A stretch of 64,000 bases of DNA from Panorpa germanica (lineage: Eukaryota; Arthropoda; Insecta; Mecoptera; Panorpidae): NCBI GenBank assembly GCA_963678705.1, contig OY783215.1:11699740-11763739 (forward strand), written 5' to 3'. A model generated the notes under the pieces. It did no database searches. It worked only from the letters and a program-made list of their open reading frames with translations, and was not told the DNA's origin. Below, piece after piece: positions 49,701-59,100 of the stretch; position 1 is the stretch's first letter; the number at the start of each line of letters is the position of its first letter. The position numbers and the translations under genes are program-made.

Positions 49701-52064
49701 CTTTCGCTCTTTCCATAAAACCTTTAAAAACATAGCTGAATGATCCATACTCTCGTAGAAATATCTTATCTAAATTAATTATAAATGTTTTAAACAAATT
49801 AAAATCAAAGTCACTCACCTCTGTGCAGAACGAACAGCCACATTGCTCAATTTCAGTTGTATTTTGTCTGGCAACGTCCATTAAACACAATTTACAAACA
49901 CAATATGCAATTCTTTTACTTGGCACTGAAATGGGTGCAAACCCACCACCCACTAGGGAATACTGTGATCCCGAAGCTAGTGATAACAAACTAGAACATC
50001 TAGAACAGACCATTTCCATAGGTTTACTAGATTCCACATCACCGAACTTAACGCGTTCCGATTGGTCACCTATTTTAAAACCTTCACTACTTGCACTGGA
50101 CACACGGATATGTTTCTGTGATTCTGACTCATGTCTCAGACGGTTTACCGGTTTTAAAGGTTCATTTAAAGATAACGGTCTCACCCCATGAACGCCAGTC
50201 AATGCTAAAACGGTTTCACACTTTCTTAGACCGTCATTCGACTTGGCGATTTTTGCAGCTGCTAAACTAGTACAGCTGTCATCGCGTTTTAACAAAGGAA
50301 CCATCTGCCATAATCTGTGGTTCAAGTTGGAGAGATTAACACTACTACTGGAAGATTTGAAAAGATTTACACTGCTATTACTTTCAGACGTTTTTAAATT
50401 ATTAGAACTTTTATTTTTTTTAAGTACAGAACTGTTTAAAAAATGACTACTCGAAGAATGTATCAAATTTGTTTTAATAACATTATTAGAGTTAGAAGAT
50501 CTTAAAACACTTGAATTAGGATCACTTAAAACACTATTACTTAGAAAACTAGCACTTGAAGATTTTAAGACACCGGTGCTACTGAAGTCTTTGGCATCCA
50601 TGTTATTATCACTGTTGTAGGATTTTTGTTGTAGTTCATCCGGTGTTGTTTTGTCCAACATCTTTGTGTGTACTATAGCGTCATCACCAGAGTTTGAGGA
50701 GAGGTTACCACGTGACGCGCGACGGCCCATCAGTGATTTAAGACTTGGCATAAGACGAAGATCGAAGCGTCGCCGTCGTCTGGGCGCCGCGTTCGGGGGA
50801 GGCTGCTGTGACGAGATTGGAGGGGTGGTTACCACACCACCACTTGGCGTGATAACCGGCTGAGGGGGGCTGCATACTCCTACACGTCGAACCCTACCCC
50901 CATCTAATAAACTCGCGTTTTCCGCCACCGTGCCGCCGGGGTCTGGACTCTGAAAGCGTTTAAATATTCAGTTAGCAGTAAGTCCCTACAGGATACCAGG
51001 ATAGCAGGATATTGCAGTACGACGCGACGTGCTTTACTACGTGTAGCTATAGAGGTTCGCTCAGGATCCAGTAGCGCGAGTAATAACAGAGATAACTGAA
51101 TTTTAAACAAATTACCATAAATCTAACGGTGTATTCAATTTGAGTACAGGGATCAATACTTCGTATCCAAGGGCTGTTTGTTTTGGAAATTCGTGATTAA
51201 TTAGGCGAAATCAAAGAGTTGTAAGGCATTGTCGCAAGAAGAACAAATATTGCAATATTTATCTATAGTCGTATCTGCACTGCTACAGGATGCTGCTTTC
51301 ACGACTTTTCAAGTTCCCGGGAACGGAAAAAATTAATTACGGCTCACTTAATTGTACAAATTAATAAAAAATAAAGTTATTATTTAAAAATATATTTAAC
51401 ATTCTTGGAATGTATAATGATAGACTTATCCAAATGATTTAGTTTTAAAATACATGTATATTTTAACAAATATTCGGATACTTTGATCTGTTCTGAAGGA
51501 GAAAATTGTCCTACAGTGTAAGGTTTAACTTACCACAAGCTAATTTCAAGATTCATTTTCTGCCTGACTTATATTTGCGCACACTTAACCGAAAACGTTC
51601 TTCTTCGTACGAATTTCAATTTTTCGCCGAATGAATACGCATTTTGTGTTAACACATGCAGTAAAGCCGAATATTCTAACCCGAACACGCATGTATGATC
51701 CATACATTAAAAAGTTACTTACCGAATATAAATTAACCTCTTCTTCTTGGATGGTACCGTATCCGTACCAACTGTGGGGCCTCCTACAGGGGTTTGTCAA
51801 TATCTTTTTATTCTCCGTACTTTTGCTGGCGTGTATATGCTTCCCAGTTAAATGTAATCTTCTCGTTTCATCTAATTTCGGATCACTTTTCCTGGATGTT
51901 ATTTTAGGCCTGGCTTTTAGTATTCCTTGTTTAATTGCTGGTTCACTCAGATCAGTACTGGTGTTGGTTTCGATTGTTGCAATTTGTTTACAATCATTTT
52001 TCGTTGGCTTAGAATAAGGGGACTGGGAAACTAGCAGGAACTGACACTCTCCGTTGCGACGCAT
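16625..52064 (-). CDS. RNF144: RBR E3 ubiquitin-protein ligase, RNF144 family, 7 coding exons
   Basis: RING-between-RING ligase: RING1 binds the E2, ubiquitin moves to a RING2 cysteine and then to the substrate. Exons 52064-51723, 50949-49819, 22108-21946, 21240-21029, 20446-20255, 19694-19605 and 16774-16625 join in phase to 759 residues. RING1 starts at Cys466/Cys469 and runs to 'ISCPDAEC' (about 515). The IBR contains '[13 protein letters not shown]' and '[16 protein letters not shown]'. RING2 is '[19 protein letters not shown]', with catalytic Cys659. '[20 protein letters not shown]' leads into one membrane helix from 711, so it is probably a tail-anchored membrane ligase. The C-terminal 300 residues follow vertebrate RNF144A/B closely. 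Residues 1-460 are an extra, low-complexity, serine-rich region. The assignment to A or B is not resolvable. Confidence 0.93.
16821..17607. repeat. Dispersed repeat B, copy 1 (unclassified transposon)
   Basis: Starts 'actagcttttacccccgtcg', a style of repeat end common in insect genomes, and ends 'acctgggacattataatata'. It lies in the last RNF144 intron. Short open frames inside occur in both copies but have no recognisable protein similarity. Autonomous parent and class are unknown. Confidence 0.75.
17608..18400. repeat. Dispersed repeat B, copy 2, in tandem with copy 1
   Basis: Starts 'gagtttacccccgtcgcaat' and ends with the same 'acctgggacattataatata'. Most blocks align with copy 1, such as 'gggatttttttttcgattcg', 'tttactctcggcaaata', 'gttccctaccgggcccccga' and 'ggagccgttttcgagatgcc'. 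The repeat length is about 790 bp, so this is a tandem duplication or insertion of one element beside another. Confidence 0.8.
18646..19150 (+). mobile_element. MITE family A, copy 1
   Basis: Starts 'caatgggcttatgtcct' and contains the family blocks 'tgacggagatatagcaatta', 'tagttttagcgctagaaat' and 'gtcaaataatcaagtcaa'. The right end is replaced at about 19150, where an opposite-orientation copy begins. Confidence 0.85.
19160..19583 (-). mobile_element. MITE family A, copy 2, next to an exon
   Basis: Reverse-orientation copy with the middle diverged or lost. Its end region ('ggttactagaacctcaaatg') is at 19215-19235 and its other end ('aattgaaaaatcgacca') stops at 19583. That is about 16 bp from the intronic edge of the RNF144 exon 6 donor. 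Confidence 0.75.
19605..19694 (-). CDS. RNF144: RNF144 exon 6
   Basis: Thirty codons, phase 0 at both ends. The acceptor is 'tattttatag' and the donor 'gtgagt' occupies 19604-19599. It encodes '[20 protein letters not shown]' and '[10 protein letters not shown]', the strongly conserved RNF144 segment between RING2 and the membrane helix. A MITE copy ends only about 20 bp beyond the donor. Confidence 0.96.
20255..20446 (-). CDS. RNF144: RNF144 exon 5: end of IBR and all of RING2
   Basis: Sixty-four codons, phase 0. The acceptor is 'atttttctag' and the donor 'gtaagg'. It starts '[10 protein letters not shown]' (end of the IBR) and carries '[19 protein letters not shown]' and '[17 protein letters not shown]'. 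The Cys in 'DEGCAQ' (residue 659) is the RBR catalytic cysteine by position. All RING2 zinc ligands are present. Confidence 0.97.
20731..20809. repeat. Small repeat with 14-bp hairpin
   Basis: 'tagagttagaaaaa' at 20773-20786 pairs perfectly with 20796-20809 around a 9-bp loop. The stretch 'attctatatttttctaact' also occurs upstream at about 20731. It lies in the intron between RNF144 exons 4 and 5 and is probably a small MITE remnant. Confidence 0.6.
21029..21240 (-). CDS. RNF144: RNF144 exon 4: IBR domain
   Basis: The acceptor is 'attcaacag' and the donor 'gtaaaa', a weaker but canonical GT. It completes a split Glu and reads through '[15 protein letters not shown]' and '[15 protein letters not shown]'. 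Between these Cys pairs sits a linker of about 30 residues with a Gly run ('[10 protein letters not shown]') that looks longer than in vertebrate RNF144A. Confidence 0.94.
21946..22108 (-). CDS. RNF144: RNF144 exon 3: second half of RING1
   Basis: The acceptor is a T-rich tract ending 'ttttttcag' and the donor 'gtaaat'. It encodes '[20 protein letters not shown]' and continues to 'NQYRLNR', ending one base into a Glu codon. It supplies the last RING1 zinc ligands; the first ones are about 27.7 kb away in exon 2. Confidence 0.95.
24632..24731. mobile_element. 100-bp MITE, ends acagtggcggacta
   Basis: Perfect 14-bp terminal inverted repeats: 'acagtggcggacta' at 24632-24645 and its complement at 24718-24731, with an AT-rich centre. 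A CAGTGGCGGA end is hAT-like, but the flanking octamers match only partly (5 of 8), so the superfamily is an inference. Confidence 0.8.
25200..25630 (+). repeat. Purine-rich tract ending in poly(A), possible retroposon 3' end
   Basis: From about 25200 to 25540 the + strand is strongly purine-biased (long GGA/GAA/AGAG runs). It then passes into 'gtaaaacctagcggcatgaa', 'aaataaatatactatact' and a short poly(A). The layout resembles the 3' end of a non-LTR element, but no reverse transcriptase was found nearby. Confidence 0.3.
26053..26269 (+). mobile_element. MITE family A, copy 3 (5'-truncated)
   Basis: Only the right third of the element, from 'gcggttgtgatgtcacatgc' to the terminal 'acacaagcccattg'. 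The sequence between is close to the matching part of the 55.5-kb copy. Confidence 0.85.
28031..28121. repeat. 13-bp minisatellite, about 7 copies
   Basis: Tandem 'gaatttagaatat' units. The first ones carry 'aataa' in place of 'aatat'. It is short and locally homogenised. Confidence 0.9.
28285..29245. mobile_element. Nested foldback element with about 310-bp arms
   Basis: The core 28535-29178 starts 'tgatacacaag' and ends with its complement. The two arms of about 300 bp are nearly identical and leave a loop of only about 30 bp. Outside the core a second imperfect inverted repeat ('attgacaac.gacca' and 'acgtctggtg') pairs 28285-28338 with about 29205-29245, so the whole may be one element of about 960 bp. 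The unpaired left part, 28430-28558, has an open + frame reading '[20 protein letters not shown]', ending TAG inside the arm. This may be a captured or ancestral coding remnant. A MULE-like or foldback class is an inference. Confidence 0.85.
30329..30919 (+). mobile_element. MITE family A, copy 4 (3' end deleted)
   Basis: Begins 'aatgggcaatgtcct' and follows the family consensus through 'gaggttctagtaaccc'. It then jumps directly to 'aagcccatt', so the last roughly 50 bp before the terminus are missing. Confidence 0.85.
32791..32945 (+). repeat. Repeat C, copy 1
   Basis: 'tcattcccacttactg' begins a block ending 'ttgaatgtggaataatta' that matches 54190-54349. Shared words are 'agttaatttagttggt', 'tgcgtcgttagtaatat' and 'attgaatgtggaataatta'. 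This copy has no visible right terminus, so it is partial. Confidence 0.75.
33360..33870. promoter_or_regulatory. GC-richer island with a CRE, possible enhancer or alternative promoter
   Basis: Within the giant intron, CpG-containing words are unusually dense ('ttcgcgcgtgaaccgcggga', 'aacgtgcgagcaacgggg'). A full palindromic CRE, TGACGTCA, lies at 33854-33861. No coding frame was found. Regulatory function is inferred from composition only. Confidence 0.3.
35562..35586. repeat. (TA)n microsatellite
   Basis: Uninterrupted TA dinucleotides, about 12 copies. Confidence 0.95.
41140..41194. repeat. Cluster of three adjacent perfect palindromes
   Basis: 'tcctgtttacagga' (41140-41153, 14 bp with a 2-bp centre), 'atgtagtttaaactacat' (41158-41175, 18 bp) and 'tacctctaattagaggta' (41177-41194, 18 bp) lie within 55 bp. 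The third has TAATTA at its centre. No gene is adjacent. Confidence 0.9.
42518..42960 (+). pseudogene. Decayed hAT-family transposase fragment
   Basis: The + frame through 42578-42685 reads '[20 protein letters not shown]' then S, and ends at a stop. 'LTT(D)xWTS' is the hallmark around the first catalytic Asp of hAT transposases (ZBED/hobo type); here that Asp is Asn. Downstream, broken frames ('[15 protein letters not shown]' then stops) fit the next part of the domain. Several stops and frameshifts make it dead. No terminal repeats were found. Confidence 0.5.
44981..45085. repeat. Possible transposon tail fragment
   Basis: The series 'gattggctggactgattt', 'ggtttctagagaaag' and 'ttgcccggaaaattgg' resembles the diverged tails of common insect dispersed repeats. 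There is one copy only and it cannot be classified. Confidence 0.25.
45888..46200. repeat. Dispersed repeat D fragment
   Basis: Begins 'actagctcacgacagacgtt' then 'ccctgtccaaatttca', the layout of widespread insect repeat ends. A matching piece, 'aacgttgccctatccaaatttc', lies at 55507-55528, directly before MITE A copy 5. Further right, 'acggtaaaactacg' and 'cgtagcttttacc' form an imperfect inverted repeat. Confidence 0.4.
49819..50949 (-). CDS. RNF144: RNF144 exon 2: Ser-rich extension and first half of RING1
   Basis: This 377-codon exon has the acceptor 'cgctttcag' above 50949 and the donor 'gtgagt' below 49819. It begins '[13 protein letters not shown]' and is rich in Ser, Asn, Leu and Lys, with many short 'SSS' and 'SNS' runs. 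It includes an Arg-rich patch ('[11 protein letters not shown]') and '[10 protein letters not shown]', a possible basophilic kinase site (inference). It ends with '[13 protein letters not shown]' and 'CGCSFCTE', the first RING1 ligands. The exon is visibly more GC-rich than its surroundings. Most of it is predicted to be disordered, so function cannot be read from it. Confidence 0.92.
51723..52064 (-). CDS. RNF144: RNF144 exon 1: N terminus
   Basis: This 114-codon exon ends at the donor 'gtaagt' and joins exon 2 in phase 0. The start is the ATG at 52064-52062: it is the first ATG after an in-frame TAA upstream and has A at -3. The product starts 'MRRNGEC', is basic and low in hydrophobic residues, and ends '[14 protein letters not shown]'. 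No known domain was recognised. An alternative transcript could begin at an internal Met in exon 2; RNA data would settle this. Confidence 0.75.
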
Positions 52065-52119
52065 TTTGATTGGTTGTTGCACTCGTGGTGATTAATAACT
52101 GGAGGAACTTGAAGGAATC
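52065..52119 (-). other. RNF144: RNF144 5' UTR segment with upstream acceptor
   Basis: Just above the start codon the - strand reads 'ttgtattgttttta' followed by G, a good branch/acceptor context ending at 52120. The coding exon is therefore probably not the first exon. At least one untranslated exon and the promoter should lie further right, and I could not locate them. Confidence 0.45.
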
Positions 52120-54189
52120 CTAAAAACAATACAAGATTTGTTAAAATCAATTCTTTTAAAAACATTTAAAATCTAAAAAGGAAAGAATTACAAGAGCAGC
52201 AGAAAAGAAGAATAAAACAAGAGATGGATATGGTTGAAAGAATAGAAGTTGTGCATTGGGAGGACTTAAGTAGCAGATGAACGGAATATACATTTCATCA
52301 TGTATCAGATCGTAATGCGGTTGTTCTTAAAATGAAAACGATGAACCCATAAAGGTACAAAGAAAGGGATGTCGGAAAATGGATGATGAAAACTTTGTAA
52401 AAATTTTATATTACGTAACTTTACATCTACTTATATTAAGACTTTCGGAAGGATATTTATTTTGTTGAGACAAACAGCTGTTAAATTGACAACAATTGAT
52501 ATAGTAAATATGCAAATACATTTAAAGTAAACTAATTAAAACCAAAATTGCTATAATTAAATATAGAATTTTTTTATATAAATACTACAAATTCTTTCTA
52601 TTAAATTCAACAACTTTTTAATGGACCTGATAAAAAAGTTGAGATAATAAAAAACCAATTAGAAAAAAATACTTTTAAATAACTAACAACAACCACAAAA
52701 ACAGGTTAATTAAAATTAAAAATATAAATCAAATCTAACAAAATAGTTATACTCTACACATGTACAAATTCAATATTTCTTATAAGACACATACATACAA
52801 ATATTCGCATCTCATTTTCTTGAATACAGGTACTTAATTGCTAAAGCGAGACAAATATATGTCAATCGAATTAGTACCGGTGGTGAAGAAAAAAACATTC
52901 ATATTTTCAAGTTGTATTTGTTCAAAATAATAACTGTTGCACGACATGTAAACAAAATGATTGTTTACAAAATCATTTTTTAGAGTAATTTTTAACCATC
53001 AGACTTAAAATATATTTACATAATTCCGTGACTGTTAATCTGTTAATAATTAACACGTGTGCGACAGATAAGAAAAAAAATGTAACAAAAAAAAATTATA
53101 TAAATATTTATTAATACATTACAAATACGCATACGTAAATTTTTTAAATAAAATTAATTAATTCGCAAGCACACTTATTTTTATTCAAAGTAATATTTTT
53201 TTACCTGATGTTATACTTTATTATTTACCGAAGTTTAACATAATTCTGTTACATAGCTTTAAATAAATGCAAAATACATTAATATATATTAATAAATATT
53301 TTATTAATGTATTAGTTTAATATGTTAAATTATATCATATTGTATAAAAAGTTTAAAAGAGAATAGAATTAAAAGAGTAAAGAATATGATTTTCACGCAA
53401 AAGATAGAATCAGGAGTTATAAAAATCGACGTCATGACCGATACCTTCTATGAATACGTAAAATACTACTTACAGCTGTATAGAAACAACACATAAAATT
53501 TTGATATTATGAAATCTGTGAACAATGAAAAATAAAACGAATAGACATATATTGGCATACATTTCAGTAAAAACGAGTTTACAAGCCTATTGTCCTAGTT
53601 ATCATATGGATACATTCCATTTTCCTGCTCGTAGAGATAGTATTTTGTCCAAACTCAACACACTAGCTAAAGTAATCTTCCACACAGGATGACATTTAGA
53701 GTGCGAGTATCTCGAGTTACTATCGTAGTTTTGATATTTATATTATTTTTAAATCACATATTCATTTTTCTTTCTACTGTATGTACTGTAAACATATTAT
53801 TGAACATTCTTCATTTCTAGAGAATTAAATAAAAGCAATTAAATTTAAAAATAGTTTGTTATTATAAATATGAGTCATATTCTAATTCTGATTGATAAAT
53901 AATAAACATTATTCTAGCGTGTTTTATTCATTTAAATGTTTTGATATTTTTTAAATGGAATTTAACTGTGACTAATTTTAATTCGATACAAGTAAAGTTT
54001 AGTTTATGAATCACAGCACATTTGTTTTACTATTCAATAATCTAAGATTATGTCAAATCACACTATATAATAAAGCAATAATGTAGTACATTTATATATA
54101 CCAACTTTTATATTACATGTTCTTAAATATTTTATTACTTATACTGATACCCTATAATAATGGAAAACACATTAAAGAAACATATACTC
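52120..54189. other. RNF144 5' intron or flank, no gene seen
   Basis: AT-rich with no recognisable coding frame or transposon end. If the acceptor at 52120 is real, this belongs to a 5' UTR intron of RNF144. Confidence 0.4.
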
Positions 54190-55068
54190 TCATTCCCACT
54201 CACTGTATTGATATTTAATTTATGCTTTTATTTATTATTTTTGTGTTTTAATTTGAGTTCAGTTAATTTAGTTGGTGCACATGCGTCGTTAGTAATATAA
54301 ATTTTGACAGTACGACAGTTGGACAAAATTGAATGTGGAATAATTAAACTTGCTGTTTTTAATAACAATTAGTAATAGAAATTGTTGTTACTTCTTAACT
54401 TTTAACAAACTGACATTGAACTTCTTTTAAAAATAAGTCCTACAGCTTTTTGAGAGCTTGTCACTATTTTGAGGTTATAATTTAATATAGTATTAAGCCC
54501 TCCGCACACGACGCGACTGGTTGCAAACCCTAGCCCGAATCTGCCCGCAGCGAATGTGATTACAACTGTGTTGTTAGTAAAAGAACGAACGTGTTTACGA
54601 GTGAGATAAAACACACTCGTAAACACTCGATTTTAAACTGGTTTTGAGCATATATTCAGCGACTATATTTCTCGGTCGCAGGGCATTGTTGGTTTCATCA
54701 ACAAAGATGTTTATGTGTAGATGTTAAAAAGTATTTAAATACATACATACAATCAAATATAATATAATATAATCCCTGTTTTGCTATTGTTAAAAATTCT
54801 ATAGAGTCACGATACACGGCTCGACATGGCTCGTGCTCATTTTCGTTGAAAACTTCGTTTCGCGTTTAGTTTGCAATCAGTTGACTCGTGTGCCTTTCCT
54901 CCTGTTTTATCTCACTCGCATACACGTTCGATCTCTCACTAACAACAGTTGTAATCACATTCGCTTCGGGTAGATTCGGGGCTAAAGCTTGCAACCAGTC
55001 GCCTCGTGTGCGGAGGGCCTAATGGTTCTAAAAAAAATGGCAGCGAATGGCGACGCATATGGGAATGA
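54190..55068. mobile_element. Repeat C, copy 2, interrupted by a nested MITE
   Basis: 'tcattccca' at 54190-54198 pairs with 'tgggaatga' at 55060-55068. The left 160 bp match the repeat at 32791-32945. The centre is occupied by the long-TIR MITE at 54493-55022. Confidence 0.6.
54493..55022. mobile_element. MITE with terminal inverted repeats of about 85 bp
   Basis: Starts 'ttaagccctccgcacacgac' and ends with the complement of 'ttaggccctccgcacacga'. Pairing continues through 'gcgactggttgcaa', 'cgaatgtgattacaactg' and 'gttgttagt'. It is 530 bp, notably GC-richer at the ends, with no transposase. Confidence 0.88.
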
Positions 55069-55533
55069 TACTATACATATTGCTTGTGTTTTCACACCGT
55101 TCCAAACCCGTATTATACTCATCTTTTTAGTAAATCACAAAATATCAATTTAATTTGTATTCTGGGAGCAACTCAACAGCGGAACAAATACACTGTAATA
55201 CTTTTAATGACGTATATTTTGTTTTTCTTTGTAGAAGACACGGATGTTTGTTTCTAGACTTAACTATCTAGCTTACGTGAATGTTTTTAAAAAACAAGCA
55301 GGTGCAAACATAACAAAGAAGGTACAGTGCTTAACTTAGGCGGATTGTAACATCTATTTTTTAATGCATAATTCCATAAAAAACGCAAAAAAAAATAAAG
55401 TTTCAAAGGTGAAAGTAAACCTATAATTGAGTCGCTTAATTTATTCTATTTTTTATTATTGTGAGATAAGTTTTCAGTTCAATAAGAGTAATTATTAGTA
55501 TTACTAACGTTGCCCTATCCAAATTTCACAATT

Positions 55534-56166
55534 CAATGGGCTTGTGTCCTATGTCTTAATTTCTACAAAAGTGTACTATATATTGATAAAGTGGGTTACT
55601 AGAACCTCAAATGTTCAATTATTTTTTAATAACTCCTTATATGTTAAGAGATATTAACAATTAAAAAAGTCATTTTGTCTCTTTAATTATTAAAGGAATT
55701 CAACTTTGTGCATGTAAGTGCATGTGACATCACAATCCTTGTGTAAGGTTACCAACCTTACAGCTCATAAATCTCTGCTATATGTATCTATATATCAAAA
55801 TATCAAATATTATTTACAGCTATTTCAAGGAACAATCAAATTCCAATGTTATGTCTGCCTTAGGAGGGTTAAATAAAATAAAAACTTATTATTATTTGAC
55901 TTGATTATTTGACTACCAACAACTACAAAACATTACCACAGCACTGACCTACTCAACAAATAACTGACGTTAAAATGCATTTCACGTCATACAAATATGG
56001 CCGACCATTTCTAGCGCTAAAACTACAATTAAAACTTTTAATTGCTATATCTCCGTCAATATTTAGATATTTAATAAAATAGACACGCTAATACACATTT
56101 ATTAACATCAATTTCAATCCACAATTGAAAAATCGACCACTAAAAAATGAAGACACAAGCCCATTG
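55534..56166 (-). mobile_element. MITE family A, copy 5 (most complete)
   Basis: Both ends are present: 'caatgggcttgtgtcct' at the left and 'agacacaagcccattg' at the right. It is 633 bp. This is the reference copy for the family, whose others are at 18.6, 19.2, 26.1 and 30.3 kb. It is inserted just after a repeat D fragment. It is non-coding and no clear target duplication was recognised. Confidence 0.92.
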
Positions 56167-59100
56167 AAAATAAACATCTGAATCAACTTTTTAGCAATAT
56201 TTGAAAATTATGAAGTACGGAAATTTAATCGCGTCTTCAATCTACAAATTATAAATTTTAACTAATTTCCTGCGTTGCAGATATTTCTTGTAATACGTAC
56301 TTAATATAAGCGTATACATTTCAGGACTAAACGTATTATAGTGTAGTTTCTGGATTACAAATTGTGCAATGCCTTACCTAAAACATTAAGCCATATTATA
56401 AAAAAACATTTTATATAAAAAACCTAACATACAACACAGCAAAAATAAACATAAAAGTGATTCAACAAATGTCATAGAAATACTCGCATAATAGCTTTCA
56501 GTGGTTGTATGCACTTTCAAAGTAAATAGAAGAATACGAGTATATTTTCTATCCATATTTTCTGTATTTGTTTATGTTAAGTAATTAAAATATACTACGA
56601 GTATAAAACAAAACGAATGGTTAAGAATTCTCTGGTACAGTGTAGTGCAGTTGTAATAATAATCAAGGTTTGTTTTGCTTATCCTGTTTCCCATAAATTA
56701 AAGTAAATGAAATAATAAATAAAATTAATATCAATATTATACCATGTACAACAACTTGAAAGAACTAATTGTATGTTATACGTCTTAAGAATTAACTGCA
56801 CTTGCATAAATCAAAAATAGCAACAGCTAGCATTGAAAGCAAGGATGCAGGGTTATTAGATGCCCGTTACATGGAAAACGTAAATGTTACATAAAATAAT
56901 GATTATAACAATGTTACAATGGGAAACAGTTATGGAATAACGAATGCACAACATAATCGAGCATCAGAGTGAATCATGTAACTAAAGGTCTAATCATGCT
57001 ACGTCATATGCAGGGTAAATAAAATCCAGGGTAAAAATAAACCTAAAACCAATATATTTTTCGGTAAATCGACCTTAGTTTAGGGTACCCGCTTATTCCC
57101 TAATTCGGGACTGTTCACCAATTACGAAATAAATTGTAATGAAAATTTAAAAGCTGTTTATTTGATAATTTAATTTTATGAAGTACTTAACGACTATATA
57201 CATCAATCTGGGTTGAATAACCAACCTAGTTATGAAACTTTATAGCTTTTTTATAGCTTCAATTTAAATAATTAATTGTTAATTAATTAGTTAATATTAA
57301 GATAATAGAAATAGAACAGACGTAATGGACTTAGATTTTATTTAAGAAATCATAATAGTCTTCATTTCATAGTTTGAATTAATATCAAATACATTAACCA
57401 ATTAGTACTTGATTACTGTTGATGTTGAAATTCCCAAAAAACGGACAAACAGACTTACATACATTAACGATGCGCACAGCGCCACTGCGTCGTTTTTATT
57501 AATTAATCAATATGTATTTGCATATCACAATGGTACTTAAAAACATTAAATTATAAAAATAAACATACGTACATAAATTTAGACATTCACTTAGTGTAAT
57601 GATCTATTAAACTCTGTCGAATAAAATTAAACAAACCCTTAAAATAACATATATAAAAGCAACATCCAATATTTGACACAAATTATTCTGTTATGTCAAA
57701 AAAAGTGATCACTCATTATTTTTCCTGTTCAATCAAGTGACATAATCAAAAGAATCAGACAACAATCAAAAACTTATGAGGATAGCCTTAAGCGTTTTGG
57801 CGCATACATAATTAATTTTTTTTTTTTTAATTCTGAGCGCTAGAAGTATATTTCAAATCAACCAGCTGACTATTGACAGGTACGGTTGACAAAATGGGAA
57901 CGATTGCTTTCAATATTGTTGCCAATAATAATAAATAATTCATATAAGTCATGTAATTGCATTGTTTAAATATTATCATCAGACTTTTGCTTCATTAAAA
58001 TTCATTAAGCATAAATATTCCAACATTTGCTCTTTCGAGAACATTAAAAAATTCAATGAAATGTTATTGTAATTTTATTTAAATCAATACAGTCAACAAC
58101 GGTTTATTGAATAAAGATAACATTGAACAAAAACAATTAATTTTATTGAATTATTATATAAAATGTTAATGTGATGTGTATTGTGATTTATACGTATGGT
58201 TTGCAGAGTCTGTAGTTCATCCTATCTACAGAATTAATGAGCAATCTTCACGTATTAAAAATTGACGAACGTTTGCCAACGAAACAAGTAGTGGATATTA
58301 AGAAATAAATTTCTGGTGGTAAAAGGTCCAATGATTCTGAATGAACATTCTGTTTTATATCAAATTAAATTAAATTAATTTTAGACAAATATCTTGCCGA
58401 AAATGGCTCTCTTATGGTCTCACGGTCAATTCAATTGTATCCAGTCACAGTTTGCTAGTTGAAGCCACTCTTGTTCGCTATCCCACTCTTGAAGGACACT
58501 GTATATATGTATAATACATACTTCTATGCACAAATATGGCATAGGTATACTCATTATTGCTGTTTACTGTTTTTCTGAGCAACATCAACTGCAAATATAT
58601 TGAATGCAAACAAATTGCATTATGGCATGTTATAATCCTTAAAAATGTCTAATTATCATTGTTTTGAAACTAACTTTTAAATTATTTAATGTGTTATTTT
58701 TAAATTTTAAAATAAGCCCTTCTCAGGCACTGACAAGGTAAGCCTTACCAATACTAACACAACAGGGCCCTGGTCAGGCCCTCGTAAGATTTGAGACAGT
58801 GACAAATTGTTGCAAACAATACAGTTGCGTTAATACCAACGACATGTTTTAGAACAAATACAAAAATAAATAAAATGGACGAGAACTTCGACAAGTAAGA
58901 GCAACCTCTAACAAATTTCAAATGATGCTGTCACCTACAAACTTAAAAACAACACGTCTGAGTGGGTCTAAGTAAACTTTTGCTCCACACATCCAAATTT
59001 AAATAAACAACAGACGTGTGCAAATATCATAAGCGATTCTCACACGGTCACATGATCGACAACGGTTAAACTTTTGTCCACCCCTGATGCATACATAAAA

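Larger units (their letters stand above)
22109..49818 (-). other. RNF144: Giant RNF144 intron (about 27.7 kb)
   Basis: Separates the two halves of RING1. It is AT-rich. Stretches with nothing recognisable are roughly 22.1-24.6, 26.3-27.5, 29.3-30.3, 31-32.8, 33.9-41.1, 43-44.9 and 46.2-49.8 kb. No nested host gene is supported. The recognisable contents (MITEs, foldback, hAT relic, GC-richer patch, palindromes) are listed separately. Confidence 0.85.

Noticed and set aside
51631..52017. 128-codon + strand hydrophobic frame
   Set aside because: It is antisense to RNF144 exon 1.
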